Below the pieces are notes generated by a model that did no database searches, was not told where the DNA came from, and saw only the letters and a program-made list of their open reading frames with translations. A stretch of DNA of 64,000 nt, taken from NCBI RefSeq assembly GCF_027922425.1, contig NZ_BSFQ01000035.1, positions 1 through 64,000 of the forward strand, in the 5' to 3' direction. Every line of letters starts with the position of its first letter. Positions within the stretch are counted from its first letter, which is position 1. Below, piece after piece: positions 30,880 through 39,842 of the stretch. Origin of the DNA: Pseudonocardia halophobica. Its GTDB lineage: Bacteria; Actinomycetota; Actinomycetes; Mycobacteriales; Pseudonocardiaceae. A program made the position numbers and the translations under genes.

Positions 30880-32160
30880 TCATCGCAGGACGGTCCCCTT
30901 CGTCTCGGGCAGCGTGAGCACGGTCAGGAACGCGATCACCGCGCCGACGGCGACGTACCAGAAGAACGCCCCGCCCAGCCACTGGATCATCAGCGGCGCG
31001 GTGCCGCCGAACAGCGCGACCGTGAGGTTGTACCAGGCGCCGATGCCCAGCCCGCGCACCTCGGTCGGGAACAGCTCGCTCATGATCGCCGGCGCGATCG
31101 AGGTCATCATCGTGTAGAGCCCGAGGCCCACGCAGAACACCACGAGCAGTCCGACGAACCCGGGTCGGACCAGGGCGGACAGCGGCACGATGAGGAGGGC
31201 GGTCGCCGCGGACCAGAAGAGGAGCTGGGGCTTGCGCCCGATCCGGTCCGACAGCGCGCCCATCGGGTACTGCAGCAGGACGAACAGTCCCGTCGCGATC
31301 GACAGGGCGAGGAAGACGTCGTACGGGTCGGCCCCGCGGGACTTCGTGGCGTACGGGGTCAGCGCGGAGAAGAAGGTGTAGTAGCAGAGCGTCGAGAGCA
31401 GGGTGAAGCCGACGAGCTGGCCGACGGCCTTCGGGTGCTCGCGCAGCGTGACCATCAGCGGGTTGCGGATCGTCTGGGCCTTGGCCTTGTTGGTCTCGTA
31501 CTGCTCGGTCTCCGGCATCGCCCGGCGCAGCCAGAGCCCGAGGAGCCCGAGCAGGCCGCCGACGACGAACGGGATCCGCCAACCCCACGAGGAGACCTGG
31601 TCCTCCGACAGCGAGCCGGAGAGGATCACGCCGAGCACGCTCGCGATCAGCACGGCCCCGCCGGTGGAGATGTAGAAGAAGGACGAGTAGCGGCCGCGGT
31701 GGGCGGGCGGGGCGACCTCGCCGAGGTAGGCCGACGCGTTGGACACCTCGCCACCCAGCGACATTCCCTGCGCGATGCGGGCGAGCAGCAGCAGGACCGG
31801 GGCGAGCCAGCCGACCATCGAGAACGTCGGCAGGATCGCGATCACCAGCGAGCCGCCGGCCATCAGCAGGATGGTCAGCATCATCGCCGTGCGGCGGCCG
31901 CGGACGTCGGCGAAGCGGCCGAGCAGGAACCCGCCGAGCGGCCGGAAGAAGAAGGCCAGCGCGTAGGTGGCGAGCGTGCTGATCAGGGCCAGCGCCTCGT
32001 TGCCGGGCGGGAAGATCTGCGTCGCGAAGTAGATCGAGAACGTCGCGTAGATCGTCCAGTCGTACCACTCGATCGCGTTGCCGATGGAGGCGGCGACGAG
32101 TGTTCTGACGGGCAGCCGATGGCGTGTGCCGGTGGTGGTCTGCTGGCCGGTCTCGCTCAT
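30880..32160 (-). CDS. MHS-type MFS permease (metabolite:H+ symporter)
   Basis: A 426-residue transporter with 12 membrane segments. The opening AASIGNAIEWYDWTIYATFSIYFATQIFPP (near residues 22-51) and FFRPLGGFLLGRFADVRGRRTAMM (near 72-95) are typical of metabolite:H+ symporters of the sugar porter-related MHS group. Relatives move organic acids, betaines or shikimate inward. It lies 19 bp upstream of the desulfurase-like gene in the same direction, so the two probably act together on one imported amino- or sulfur-containing acid. The substrate is an inference only. Confidence 0.88.
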   Translation of the reverse strand: MSETGQQTTTGTRHRLPVRTLVAASIGNAIEWYDWTIYATFSIYFATQIFPPGNEALALISTLATYALAFFFRPLGGFLLGRFADVRGRRTAMMLTILLMAGGSLVIAILPTFSMVGWLAPVLLLLARIAQGMSLGGEVSNASAYLGEVAPPAHRGRYSSFFYISTGGAVLIASVLGVILSGSLSEDQVSSWGWRIPFVVGGLLGLLGLWLRRAMPETEQYETNKAKAQTIRNPLMVTLREHPKAVGQLVGFTLLSTLCYYTFFSALTPYATKSRGADPYDVFLALSIATGLFVLLQYPMGALSDRIGRKPQLLFWSAATALLIVPLSALVRPGFVGLLVVFCVGLGLYTMMTSIAPAIMSELFPTEVRGLGIGAWYNLTVALFGGTAPLMIQWLGGAFFWYVAVGAVIAFLTVLTLPETKGTVLR

Positions 32161-32267
32161 CCGCACTCCAGGGTGATCCGCCGTGATCAGTACAGCCGGG
32201 CACGATGTGCGCGAAAGGGTACGTCGGCCGGGTGACGCCCGCAGGGTCTGAGCCCCGGCCGAGCACG

Positions 32268-32714
32268 CTAGGAGACGGTCGCGGCGGAACCCAGGGCGCC
32301 GAGCAGGCGGCGGACGCCGGCGCGGGCCAGCAGCAGGACGAGGATCAGCAGCGTCACGGAGAAGAAGCCGCCGAGCGAGACGCTCGCTCCGAACACGAGG
32401 TCGACGGCCTCCAGGACGAGGAACTTGCTGCCGACGAGCACCAGCCACAGCACGAGCCCGGCCACGACCTTGCCGGCCGGGCCCGACGCGGCCCGGAAGC
32501 GGGCCTTCGCCCGGTCCTTGCCCGCCACGACCACCTCGAGGACCAGCTTGAGCAGGACGGCGGTGAGCAACGACAGCGTGAACGTCTCGCTGAGCACCTG
32601 CGGCAGGTACTCGATGAACAGGTTCAGCACGACGACGTAGACGAACACGTCGATCACCGCGGCCGCGACCCGCGGGTCCGCCGCGCGCGGGCGGTCCGCC
32701 TCCTGGTCGACCAT
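32268..32714 (-). CDS. Hypothetical membrane protein with three or four helices
   Basis: A 148-residue protein with hydrophobic segments near residues 17-35, 38-55, 82-100 and 110-135 and a basic loop near 58-75 (VAGKDRAKARFRAASG). I recognise no family. The ATG at 32714 has TACGGT 6 nt upstream and is preferred over a longer frame that would begin inside the terminator hairpin of the sensor kinase gene. It is a stand-alone gene, probably with a leaderless message. Confidence 0.75.
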   Translation of the reverse strand: MVDQEADRPRAADPRVAAAVIDVFVYVVVLNLFIEYLPQVLSETFTLSLLTAVLLKLVLEVVVAGKDRAKARFRAASGPAGKVVAGLVLWLVLVGSKFLVLEAVDLVFGASVSLGGFFSVTLLILVLLLARAGVRRLLGALGSAATVS

Positions 32715-32720
32715 GAGCCG

Positions 32721-32726
32721 ACCGTA
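32721..32726 (-). promoter_or_regulatory. -10 box of a leaderless promoter
   Basis: On the minus strand TACGGT ends 6 nt before the ATG at 32714. Confidence 0.55.
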
Positions 32727-32792
32727 GGACCACCGGGTGGCCGGGGGCACCGCTCGACGGGTCGACCCGGAACCCGCTGGTGATCCGGGGTC

Positions 32793-32832
32793 GTGAGTGG
32801 CCACTGCCCCTCTAGGGGCAGTTGCCGCTCAC
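32793..32832. terminator. GTGAGYGG-family terminator of the sensor kinase gene
   Basis: A near-perfect 40-nt hairpin: GTGAGTGGC, mismatch, ACTGCCCCT, a 2-nt CT turn, AGGGGCAGT, mismatch, GCCGCTCAC. The TGA stop of the kinase gene lies in the outer arm. Confidence 0.85.
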
Positions 32833-34430
32833 GGGGTGGCGAGGGCGGGGAGCGGGATGGTCGGGCCGTCGGGGACGGGGATGGCGGGCGCGGGGAGCCG
32901 GACGGTGAAGGTGGTGCGGCCGGGCCGGCTGGCCACGGAGACCGTGCCACCGTGTGCGGCCACCACCGCCTGCACGATCGCCAGGCCGAGGCCGGTGCTG
33001 CCCCGGTCGCGGGAGCGGGAGCCGTCGCCGCGGGCGAACCGTTCGAAGACGTGCGCCGCGAGCGCGGGCGGGATCCCCGGGCCGGTGTCGGAGACGGTGA
33101 CCAGCACGGCACGGTCGGCCGGGTCGGCCGGCGTCCGCAACCCCACGGTCACCTCCGTGCCGGCCGGGGTGTGGGTGCGGGCGTTGGCCAGCAGGTTCGT
33201 CACCACCTGAGTGAGCCGCAGGGTGTCGCCGAGCACCACCACCGGCTCCGGCGGCAGGTCCAGCCGCCACCGGTGGTCGGGGCCGACCGCGCCGGCGTCG
33301 GACACGGCGTCGAGCACCAGGCGGGTCAGGTCGACCGGAGTCCGCTCCAGCGGGCGGCCCGCGTCGAGGCGGGCGAGCAGCAGCAGGTCCTCGACCAGCG
33401 TGGACATGCGCTCGGCCTGCGAGGTGATCCGGGACAACGAGTGCGCGACGGTCGGCGAGAGGGTGCGGTCGCGGGCGGTCAGCTCGGCGTAGCCGCGGAT
33501 CGCGGCGAGCGGGGTGCGCAGCTCGTGGCTGGCGTCGGCCACGAACTGGCGGAGCTGGACCTCGCTGGCGTGCCGGGCGTCCAGGGCGGCGGCGACGTTG
33601 TCCAGCATGCGGTTCAGCGCGGCGCCCACCTGCCCGACCTCGGTGCCCGGGTCGGTGTGCGCGGCGGGGACGCGCTCGAGGAGCTCGACCTCGCCGCTGT
33701 CGAGCCGCAGCGCGGACACCCGCCCGGCGGTCTCGGCAACCTGCTCCAGCGGCCGCAGCTCGCGCCGGACGGCGATCGCGCCGGCCACCCCGGCCCCGGT
33801 CAGCGCGAGCCCGATGACGATCGACTCGGCGACGACGAGGAGTTCCGTGAGGTGGTCGACGTCCGCCTGCGGCAGGCCGGTGACCAGCACCGTCCCCGAA
33901 CCGTCGACCGAGGCGAGGAGCCGGTAGGTGCCGAGGTCACCGAGGTCCTCGCTCACCGGGTGCCCGTCGGTCGGGACGGCGGCGAGTGTGGCCAGGGCGT
34001 CGGCGGGCACCTGCTGCAAGGATCCGCCGCGGTCGGTGACCACTGCGTCGGTGACCTGCCCGGCGACGATGGTGGCGCCGACCGTGCGGGGGGCCTGGGC
34101 GGGGCCCAGGAAGTCGGCACCGAAGTCGGCGCCGCGCCCACCGCGGTCGTCGGGGTGGCCCGGTCCCCCGGGGCCGGCCCCGTTCTGGATGGAGACGAAC
34201 CGGCCGCCGGCCGAGACGAGGTCGTCGTCGAGCTGGTCGAGCATGAAGTGGCGCAGCGCGATCGCCGTCGCCAGCCCCACGACGGCGCACACGGTCGCGA
34301 GCAGGAGCATCACCGCGGCCACGAGCCGGGCGCGCAGGGAGTGCCGGGTGCCGGGCCTGCTGAGCCTGCCGCGCCGACCCTCGACCCGGGTGCGCAGGGC
34401 TGCGCGCCGGTGCGTCGCCGTGGCGGTCAT
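32829..34430 (-). CDS. Orphan sensor histidine kinase (HAMP-HisKA-HATPase)
   Basis: A 533-residue EnvZ-type kinase. Transmembrane helix 1 is near residues 33-58 and helix 2 near 196-218, enclosing an extracytoplasmic sensor of about 135 residues. A HAMP segment and a HisKA box follow, QFVADASHELRTPLAAIRGY (phospho-His near 305). The ATPase has VVTNLLANARTHTP (N-box) and SDTGPGIPP and GSTGLGLAIV (G-boxes). It resembles TcrY/TrcS-like kinases. The response regulator that normally precedes such a gene is absent; a divergent carboxyltransferase gene occupies that place. OmpR-type direct repeats lie just upstream. Confidence 0.9.
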   Translation of the reverse strand: MTATATHRRAALRTRVEGRRGRLSRPGTRHSLRARLVAAVMLLLATVCAVVGLATAIALRHFMLDQLDDDLVSAGGRFVSIQNGAGPGGPGHPDDRGGRGADFGADFLGPAQAPRTVGATIVAGQVTDAVVTDRGGSLQQVPADALATLAAVPTDGHPVSEDLGDLGTYRLLASVDGSGTVLVTGLPQADVDHLTELLVVAESIVIGLALTGAGVAGAIAVRRELRPLEQVAETAGRVSALRLDSGEVELLERVPAAHTDPGTEVGQVGAALNRMLDNVAAALDARHASEVQLRQFVADASHELRTPLAAIRGYAELTARDRTLSPTVAHSLSRITSQAERMSTLVEDLLLLARLDAGRPLERTPVDLTRLVLDAVSDAGAVGPDHRWRLDLPPEPVVVLGDTLRLTQVVTNLLANARTHTPAGTEVTVGLRTPADPADRAVLVTVSDTGPGIPPALAAHVFERFARGDGSRSRDRGSTGLGLAIVQAVVAAHGGTVSVASRPGRTTFTVRLPAPAIPVPDGPTIPLPALATP

Positions 34431-34461
34431 ACGCCTACTGTGCGGGCCGGTCGTGTGGGGT

Positions 34462-34492
34462 CCGTGAGGACTTTCTGTGAGCCTCCTGTCAG
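34462..34492. promoter_or_regulatory. Direct repeats like an OmpR-family regulator site
   Basis: CCGTGAG, CTGTGAG and CTGTCAG start at 34462, 34475 and 34486, the last two with an 11-bp period. They lie 32 bp upstream of the sensor kinase start and 70 bp upstream of the divergent gene. Spacing of 11 bp is typical of PhoB/OmpR regulators. Confidence 0.5.
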
Positions 34493-34561
34493 CGCCGACG
34501 GTGGGCCCCCGATGGTGGTCACGGTCCTGCTGGGAGCCCTCGCGGGTGGCAGGCTCACCCC

Positions 34562-36061
34562 GTGACGCCGCGCTCGCGCCAGCTGCTGGACACCGTGCTC
34601 GACGACGGGACCTTCCGGTCCTGGGACACCACGCCGGCCCCCGTGCCGCTCGTCGCCGACACCCCGGAGTACCGGGCCGAGCTCGCGGCGGCGCACGAGC
34701 GCAGCGGCGTGGACGAGGCCGTGATCACCGGCGAGGGCCGGATCGCGGGCCGGCGGGTCGCGGTGGTGTGCAGCGAGTTCGCGTTCCTCGCCGGGTCGAT
34801 CGGCGTGGCCACCGCCGAGCGGCTGATCCGGGCGATCGAGCGGGCGACGGACGAGCGCCTGCCGCTCCTGGCCGCGACGGCGTCGGGCGGGACCCGGATG
34901 CAGGAGGGCGCCATCGCGTTCCTGCGCATGGCGGCGATCTCGGCGGCGGTCACCGCGCACAAGGCGGCGGGCCTGCCGTACCTCGTCTACCTGCGGCATC
35001 CGACCACGGGCGGGGTGTTCGCCTCGTGGGGCTCGCTGGGCAACGTCACCGTGGCCGAGCCCGGCGCGCTCGTCGGGTTCCTGGGGCCGAAGGTGTACTC
35101 CGCGCTGTACGACGAGCAGTTCCCGGAGGGCGTCCAGAAGGCGGAGAACCTGCACCGGCACGGGATCGTCGACGCGGTGCTCCCCGCGGAGCGGCTCGCC
35201 GGCGTCGCGGCACGGGTGCTGGCGATGCTCGACCCCGTCGACCCGATGCGGCTGCCCCCGTCGGCGCCGGCCCGCGGCGAGCCCACCGGTCCGGACGAGG
35301 ACGCCTGGGGCTCCATCGAGCGGTCCCGGCGGCCGGAGCGGCCCGGGGTGCGGGACGTGCTGCGGCTGGCGGCCACGGACGTCGTCCCGCTGGCCGGGAC
35401 CGGGGAGGGCGAGGCCGGGCGCGGCCTGCTGCTGGCGCTGGTGCGGTTCGGCAGCGTCGCGTGCGTGCTGCTCGGGCAGGACCGGCGGCCGCAGGCCGCG
35501 GAACCGCTCGGGCCGGGCGCGCTCCGGACCGCGCGGCGCGGCATGCGGCTGGCCGCCGAGCTGGGCCTGCCGGTGGTCTCGGTGATCGACACGACCGGGG
35601 CGGCGCTGTCGGTGGCGGCCGAGGAGGGCGGCCTGGCCGGTGAGATCGCGCGCTGCCTCGGCGAGCTGACCGAGCTCCCCGTCCCGACGGTCTCGGTGCT
35701 GCTCGGGCAGGGCACCGGCGGCGCCGCGCTCGCCCTGCTGCCGACGGACCGGGTGATCGCCGCCCGGCACGGCTGGCTCACCCCGCTGCCGCCCGAGGGC
35801 GCCAGCACGATCGTGCACGGCACGCCGGAGAAGGCGGCCGAGGTGGCGGCACAGCAGCACGTCCGGGCCGTCGACCTGCTGCGGGCGGGCGCGGTCGACA
35901 CGATCGTCGACGAACTCCCGGACGCCGCCGACGAGCCCGAGGCCTTCGCCCGCCGGGTCGCCGACGCGGTGGAGTCCGAGCTGCGCGCCCTGCTCCCGCT
36001 CTCCCCCGTCGACCGATTGGTCCGCCGGCGCCGCCGCTACCGCACCCTCGGCCTCCGCTGA
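34562..36061 (+). CDS. Carboxyl-transferase domain protein (AccD3-like fused CT)
   Basis: A 499-residue protein with two crotonase-type carboxyltransferase halves. The N half has TASGGTRMQEGAIAFLRM (near 102) and YLRHPTTGGVFASWGS (near 141), as in AccD. The C half has VSVLLGQGTGGAALALLPTDRV (near 379) and LTPLPPEGASTIVHG (near 406), as in AccA. Length and layout match M. tuberculosis AccD3. It should move carboxyl groups from biotin to acetyl-CoA or another acyl-CoA. No biotin carboxylase or carrier gene is adjacent, so it must borrow a partner from elsewhere. Confidence 0.83.
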   Translation: MTPRSRQLLDTVLDDGTFRSWDTTPAPVPLVADTPEYRAELAAAHERSGVDEAVITGEGRIAGRRVAVVCSEFAFLAGSIGVATAERLIRAIERATDERLPLLAATASGGTRMQEGAIAFLRMAAISAAVTAHKAAGLPYLVYLRHPTTGGVFASWGSLGNVTVAEPGALVGFLGPKVYSALYDEQFPEGVQKAENLHRHGIVDAVLPAERLAGVAARVLAMLDPVDPMRLPPSAPARGEPTGPDEDAWGSIERSRRPERPGVRDVLRLAATDVVPLAGTGEGEAGRGLLLALVRFGSVACVLLGQDRRPQAAEPLGPGALRTARRGMRLAAELGLPVVSVIDTTGAALSVAAEEGGLAGEIARCLGELTELPVPTVSVLLGQGTGGAALALLPTDRVIAARHGWLTPLPPEGASTIVHGTPEKAAEVAAQQHVRAVDLLRAGAVDTIVDELPDAADEPEAFARRVADAVESELRALLPLSPVDRLVRRRRRYRTLGLR

Positions 36062-36105
36062 CCCGGTCGCGCAGGTGTTCCGGGACCCCCCTGTCCCGGC
36101 AGCGG

Positions 36106-36165
36106 ACACGGTCGCCACGACCCGCTCGTCGAGGATCCCCGTGGAGCGGAGCCGGGCGACCGTGT
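36106..36165. other. Nested inverted repeat between convergent genes
   Basis: ACACGGTCGCC (36106) pairs perfectly with GGCGACCGTGT (36155), enclosing CCGCTC (36122) and GAGCGG (36144). The result is a two-tier stem-loop of 60 nt. It may be a bidirectional terminator or a structured RNA. Confidence 0.5.
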
Positions 36166-36182
36166 TCTCGCGTCCGGTCCCG

Positions 36183-36413
36183 TCAGCCGGCCAGCCGCCG
36201 CCCGAGCATCTGCTTGGCCTGCTCGGCGCCCTTGCGGCTCTCCCCCTGCGCCCGCCGGAAGAACTCGGCCAGGTCGCCGTCGCCGTCGCGTTCGGCGTCC
36301 TGGACGTAGGTTTCCAGCCGCAGCGCGTTGTTCAGGCACTGCTCGGTGAACCAGATGAGGTTGTAGTCCTTGTCCTTGGTTCCGGTGACCTCGCCACCCT
36401 CGCCCGACGTCAT
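36183..36413 (-). CDS. Small conserved-looking helical protein
   Basis: A 76-residue protein of mostly helical, charged residues (LIWFTEQCLNNALRLETYVQDAERDGDGDLAEFFRRAQGESRKGAEQAKQMLG). Its pattern of helix, acidic turn and helix recalls the ends of ferritin-like four-helix bundle proteins, but it is far too short for one. No named family is recognised. The start MTSGEGGEV is uncertain; VTGTKDKDYN eight codons later is also possible. It converges on the carboxyltransferase gene. Confidence 0.6.
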   Translation of the reverse strand: MTSGEGGEVTGTKDKDYNLIWFTEQCLNNALRLETYVQDAERDGDGDLAEFFRRAQGESRKGAEQAKQMLGRRLAG

Positions 36414-36891
36414 GCTCCCGTCACCTCCGGTCGTCCCGGGCGCACCGGTGGTTCCCGCCGGCGCCCCCGCTCCCGCGGTGCGACACCCGCGCCGCCCTGC
36501 GCCCCGGCGGCGCACCGACGTGGCGACCGACGTGGCGCAGTGGGCGCCGGGTACCACCCGGGGCGCCGGGCCAACCATGGCCTGCCGCCGGTTCGGTGGT
36601 CGGGCCGGCGCCGCGCCCCTGGACAGGCCGACGCCCGTGGTCGCGACACACCCCGTCACTGACCGCGATGCCCCGCCGCCGGCCCACTCTTCCGGATCGC
36701 GACGCTGCTCGCGGGCCGCGCGAAGGGGTGATTCGGGATCCGGACGATCCGCCCGGAATGGCGCCGTCCCATTCCCCTGGGCCGTTCGGGTGATTCCCGT
36801 AACGCTATCGAATCGCAATCACGCTCCGCTCCGGATCCTCACCGACCGTTGGCATGATGATCGTGGGGTTCGTGTGACGCGAGGGGGAGCC
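36414..36891. other. 478-bp intergenic region upstream of an L,D-transpeptidase gene
   Basis: No confident gene. The left part is coding-like in GC content but has no supported start. The right part (36780-36870) is relatively AT-rich and presumably holds the promoter of the L,D-transpeptidase gene. I see no recognisable riboswitch. Confidence 0.5.
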
Positions 36892-38112
36892 GTGAAATCG
36901 GTGCAGTGGCGTGCCGTGCGCCGCATCCTGGCGGGGGCGGTCGCGCTCGGGGTGTCCGCCGGGCTCGTCGCGGCCTGCGCGAGTGCCAATGCCGACGCTG
37001 CGCACAACGGTTCGGCGGCCGCCGCGCCGCAGGCCCCTGCGGCCATCGTCCCGCGGCTCGAGCTGCAGCCCGCCGCCGGCACCGCCGACGTCCACCCCCT
37101 CGGCGCCGCCCGGGCGTCCGCGAGCGCGGGCACCCTGCGGGACGTCGCGCTCACCGACTCGGACGGCGAGACGCTGCCCGGCAGCTACTCCGGCGACCAG
37201 GCCCAGTGGACCGCCACCGCGCCGCTCGCCTACCACGAGACCTACACCTGGAGCGGCTCGATGGTCGCGCCCGACGGCGCGGTCACCCCGCTGGCCGGTT
37301 CCTTCACCACCGTCGCCCCGGCGCGCCTGGTCAAGGCCTCGAGCAACATCGGCGAGGGCGCGACGGTCGGCATCGCCGCGCCCGTCGCGATCCGCTTCAA
37401 CCGCGACCTGTCCGACGAGGCGAAGGCGGAGGTCGAGCGCGGGCTGCGGATCACGACGTCGACCCCGGTCGAGGGCGCCTGGGCCTGGCTGCCGGACGAC
37501 TGGGGCGGCTCGCGGGTGCACTGGCGACCCAAGGAGTACTGGCCGGTCGGCACACAGGTCTCGGTGGTCGTGCCGCTGTACGGCAAGGACCTCGGCACCG
37601 CCGGCTACGGCTCCGCCGACCTGACCACCCACTTCACCATCGGCCGCAGCCAGATCGTGAAGGCCGACGAGAACAGCCACCGGATCGTCGTGATCCGGGA
37701 CGGCCAGCAGGTGATGGACCTGCCCGCCAGCTACGGCCTGGAGAGCGACCCGCGCCGGGTCACCCGCAGCGGCATCCACATCGTCATGGCGAAGTCCGAG
37801 AAGGTCCTGATGTCCAACCCGGACTACGGCTACGTGAACATGCCGGAGTACTGGGCGGTGCGGATCTCCAACAACGGCGAGTTCATCCACGCCAACCCGG
37901 CCTCGCAGTCCGCGCAGGGCCGCCGCAACATCTCGCACGGCTGCATCAACCTGTCGATCGCCAACGCCAAGGCCTACTTCGACACCGCGATGTACGGCGA
38001 CCCCGTCGAGGTGACCGGCAGCAGCGTCCCGCTGTCCGCCCAGGACGGCGACATCTACGACTGGGCGGTGCCGTGGGACGAGTGGAGGACGATGAGCAAG
38101 CTCAGCACCTGA
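36892..38112 (+). CDS. L,D-transpeptidase lipoprotein (Ldt(Mt2)-like)
   Basis: A 406-residue exported enzyme. The signal peptide ends in a lipobox, GLVAAC, with the lipid Cys near residue 26. Two Ig-like domains (about 60-130 and 140-245) precede the YkuD domain, whose active site is GEFIHANP followed by RRNISHGCINLS (Cys near 350). The C-terminal WAVPWDEWRTM cap is also typical of LdtMt2. It makes 3-3 cross-links in peptidoglycan. GTG follows GAGGGGGAG. It is the second L,D-transpeptidase in the window and unlike the first in architecture. Confidence 0.92.
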   Translation: MKSVQWRAVRRILAGAVALGVSAGLVAACASANADAAHNGSAAAAPQAPAAIVPRLELQPAAGTADVHPLGAARASASAGTLRDVALTDSDGETLPGSYSGDQAQWTATAPLAYHETYTWSGSMVAPDGAVTPLAGSFTTVAPARLVKASSNIGEGATVGIAAPVAIRFNRDLSDEAKAEVERGLRITTSTPVEGAWAWLPDDWGGSRVHWRPKEYWPVGTQVSVVVPLYGKDLGTAGYGSADLTTHFTIGRSQIVKADENSHRIVVIRDGQQVMDLPASYGLESDPRRVTRSGIHIVMAKSEKVLMSNPDYGYVNMPEYWAVRISNNGEFIHANPASQSAQGRRNISHGCINLSIANAKAYFDTAMYGDPVEVTGSSVPLSAQDGDIYDWAVPWDEWRTMSKLST

Positions 38113-38124
38113 CCGTGCCCGCAC

Positions 38125-38173
38125 GAGCGGCGCTCTCGCTCAATGGGACCGAGCGAGAGCGCCGTCCGCTCAC
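38125..38173. terminator. GTGAGYGG-family hairpin between convergent genes
   Basis: A perfect 12-bp stem (GCGCTCTCGCTC and complement, 9-nt loop) extended by GAGCGG/CCGCTC. The outer right arm includes the TGA stop of the minus-strand ligase. Confidence 0.85.
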
Positions 38174-39780
38174 TGGATCCGGCGCTCCACCCCGGCCCAC
38201 GCCTTGTCGCGGAGCACGAACTTCTGGATCTTGCCGGTGGAGGTCTTGGGCAGCTCGCCGAAGGTCACGGACTTGGGCGCCTTGAACCGCGCCAGCCGCC
38301 CGCGCACGTGCTCGACGATCTCCTCCTCGGTCGCCGACGCGCCCTCCTGCAGCGTCACGTACGCCGCCGGGACCTCGCCCCACCGCTCGTCCGGCACCGC
38401 GATCACCGCCGCCTCCAGCACCGCGGGGTGGTCCATGATCGCCTGCTCCACCTCGACCGACGCGATGTTCTCCCCGCCGGAGATGATCACGTCCTTCGAG
38501 CGGTCACGAAGCTCCACGTACCCGTCGGGGTGCACGACGCCGATGTCCCCGGTGCGGAACCAACCGTCCGGCACCGCCGCCGCGGTCGCCTCCGGATCGT
38601 CGAGGTAGCCCAGCATCAGGTTGTTGCCGCGCAACGCGATCTGGCCCGTCGCGGTGCCGTCGGCGGGCACGTCGGCGCCGTCCTCGCCGATCACCCGGAC
38701 CGCGCACGAGATCATGTTCCCGACGCCCTGCCGCGCCTTGAGCCGCGCCTGCGCCTCCGCGTCGAGGGAGTCCCACTCCGGGCGCCAGTCGCACAGCATC
38801 GCCGGCCCGTAGGTCTCGGTCAGCCCGTACAGGTGGGTGACCTCGAAGCCCAGCTCCCCCATCCGCCGCAGGATCGCCGGCGACGGCGGCGCCCCGCCCG
38901 TCGCGATCCGGACCGTGTGTCCCTCCGGCAACGGCGACGCGTCCTTGGCGTACGCGATCATCGACAGCACCGTGGACGCCCCGTTCAGGTGCGTCACGCC
39001 CTCCTCGCGGATCAGCCGCCACACCTCCGCCGGGTCCACCTTGGGCAGGCAGACGTGCGTCGCCGCGGCCGCGGTGACGGCCCACGGGAAGCACCAGCCG
39101 TTGCAGTGGAACATCGGCAAGGTCCACAGGTGCACGCTCGACGGCGTCAGCCCGGTGTGGCCCACCATCGACACCGCCTGCAGGTAGGCCCCGCGGTGGT
39201 GGTACATCACGCCCTTGGGCCGGCCCGTCGTCCCCGACGTGTAGTTGATCGACAGCAGCGACCGCTCGTCCGACGGCGTGCGGTGCAGCGGCTCCGCGCC
39301 GTCCAGCAGCGCCTCGTACTCGGCACCGGAGCGGATGCGGTGCGGTGGGGCGTCGAGCTGCGCGAACACGTCGTCGACCAGCGTGTCGAAGGACGGGTCG
39401 TGGATCAGCACGGCGGACTTCGAGTGCTGCAGGATGTAGGCCACCTCGCCGGCCGAGAGCCGGGTGTTCACCGCGACCAGCGGCACCCCCGCCCACGGCA
39501 CCCCGAAGTTCGCCTCCAGCAGGACGTGGGTGTTCGGCGCCAGCACCGCCACCGGCCGGCCGTCCGCGAGGGGAGCCAGCCCCCCGGCCAGTCGCGTACA
39601 CCGCTCGTGCAGCTCGGCGTAGGTCCACCGCCGGTCCCCGTCGACGACCCCGATCCGGTCGCCGTGCGCCGCGGCGGCGCGATCCAGGTACGCGGTCGGG
39701 GTCAGCGGCTCGAACGACAGGGCGTCCAGGAGGGCGGGATCGGGGGCGGGGGTGTCGGGGGTGTCGGCGGCGTTGCTCAC
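38170..39780 (-). CDS. Acyl-CoA synthetase (FadD-type, medium/long chain)
   Basis: A 536-residue adenylate-forming enzyme. A3 is INYTSGTTGRPKGVMYHH (near residue 178), A5 HLYGLTETYGP (near 318), A7 GWFRTGDIGVVHPDGYVELRDRSKDVI (near 418) and A10 PKTSTGKIQKF (near 516). It resembles the AMP-binding acyl-CoA synthetases of beta-oxidation and beta-lyase pathways rather than NRPS domains. It lies 62 bp downstream of a MarR gene and close to a crotonase on the same strand, in an arrangement that mirrors the operon at 9671-13306. The substrate is unknown. Confidence 0.92.
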   Translation of the reverse strand: MSNAADTPDTPAPDPALLDALSFEPLTPTAYLDRAAAAHGDRIGVVDGDRRWTYAELHERCTRLAGGLAPLADGRPVAVLAPNTHVLLEANFGVPWAGVPLVAVNTRLSAGEVAYILQHSKSAVLIHDPSFDTLVDDVFAQLDAPPHRIRSGAEYEALLDGAEPLHRTPSDERSLLSINYTSGTTGRPKGVMYHHRGAYLQAVSMVGHTGLTPSSVHLWTLPMFHCNGWCFPWAVTAAAATHVCLPKVDPAEVWRLIREEGVTHLNGASTVLSMIAYAKDASPLPEGHTVRIATGGAPPSPAILRRMGELGFEVTHLYGLTETYGPAMLCDWRPEWDSLDAEAQARLKARQGVGNMISCAVRVIGEDGADVPADGTATGQIALRGNNLMLGYLDDPEATAAAVPDGWFRTGDIGVVHPDGYVELRDRSKDVIISGGENIASVEVEQAIMDHPAVLEAAVIAVPDERWGEVPAAYVTLQEGASATEEEIVEHVRGRLARFKAPKSVTFGELPKTSTGKIQKFVLRDKAWAGVERRIQ

Positions 39781-39842
39781 GACGGTGAGCCTCGCCCGGC
39801 GTGCCGCCCGTGCGCAACGGGAAGGCGCACACAGCCGATCCC

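Noticed and set aside
36414..36891. c-di-AMP (ydaO) riboswitch upstream of the L,D-transpeptidase gene
   Set aside because: Such riboswitches often precede cell-wall genes, but I could not find the conserved sequence blocks here.
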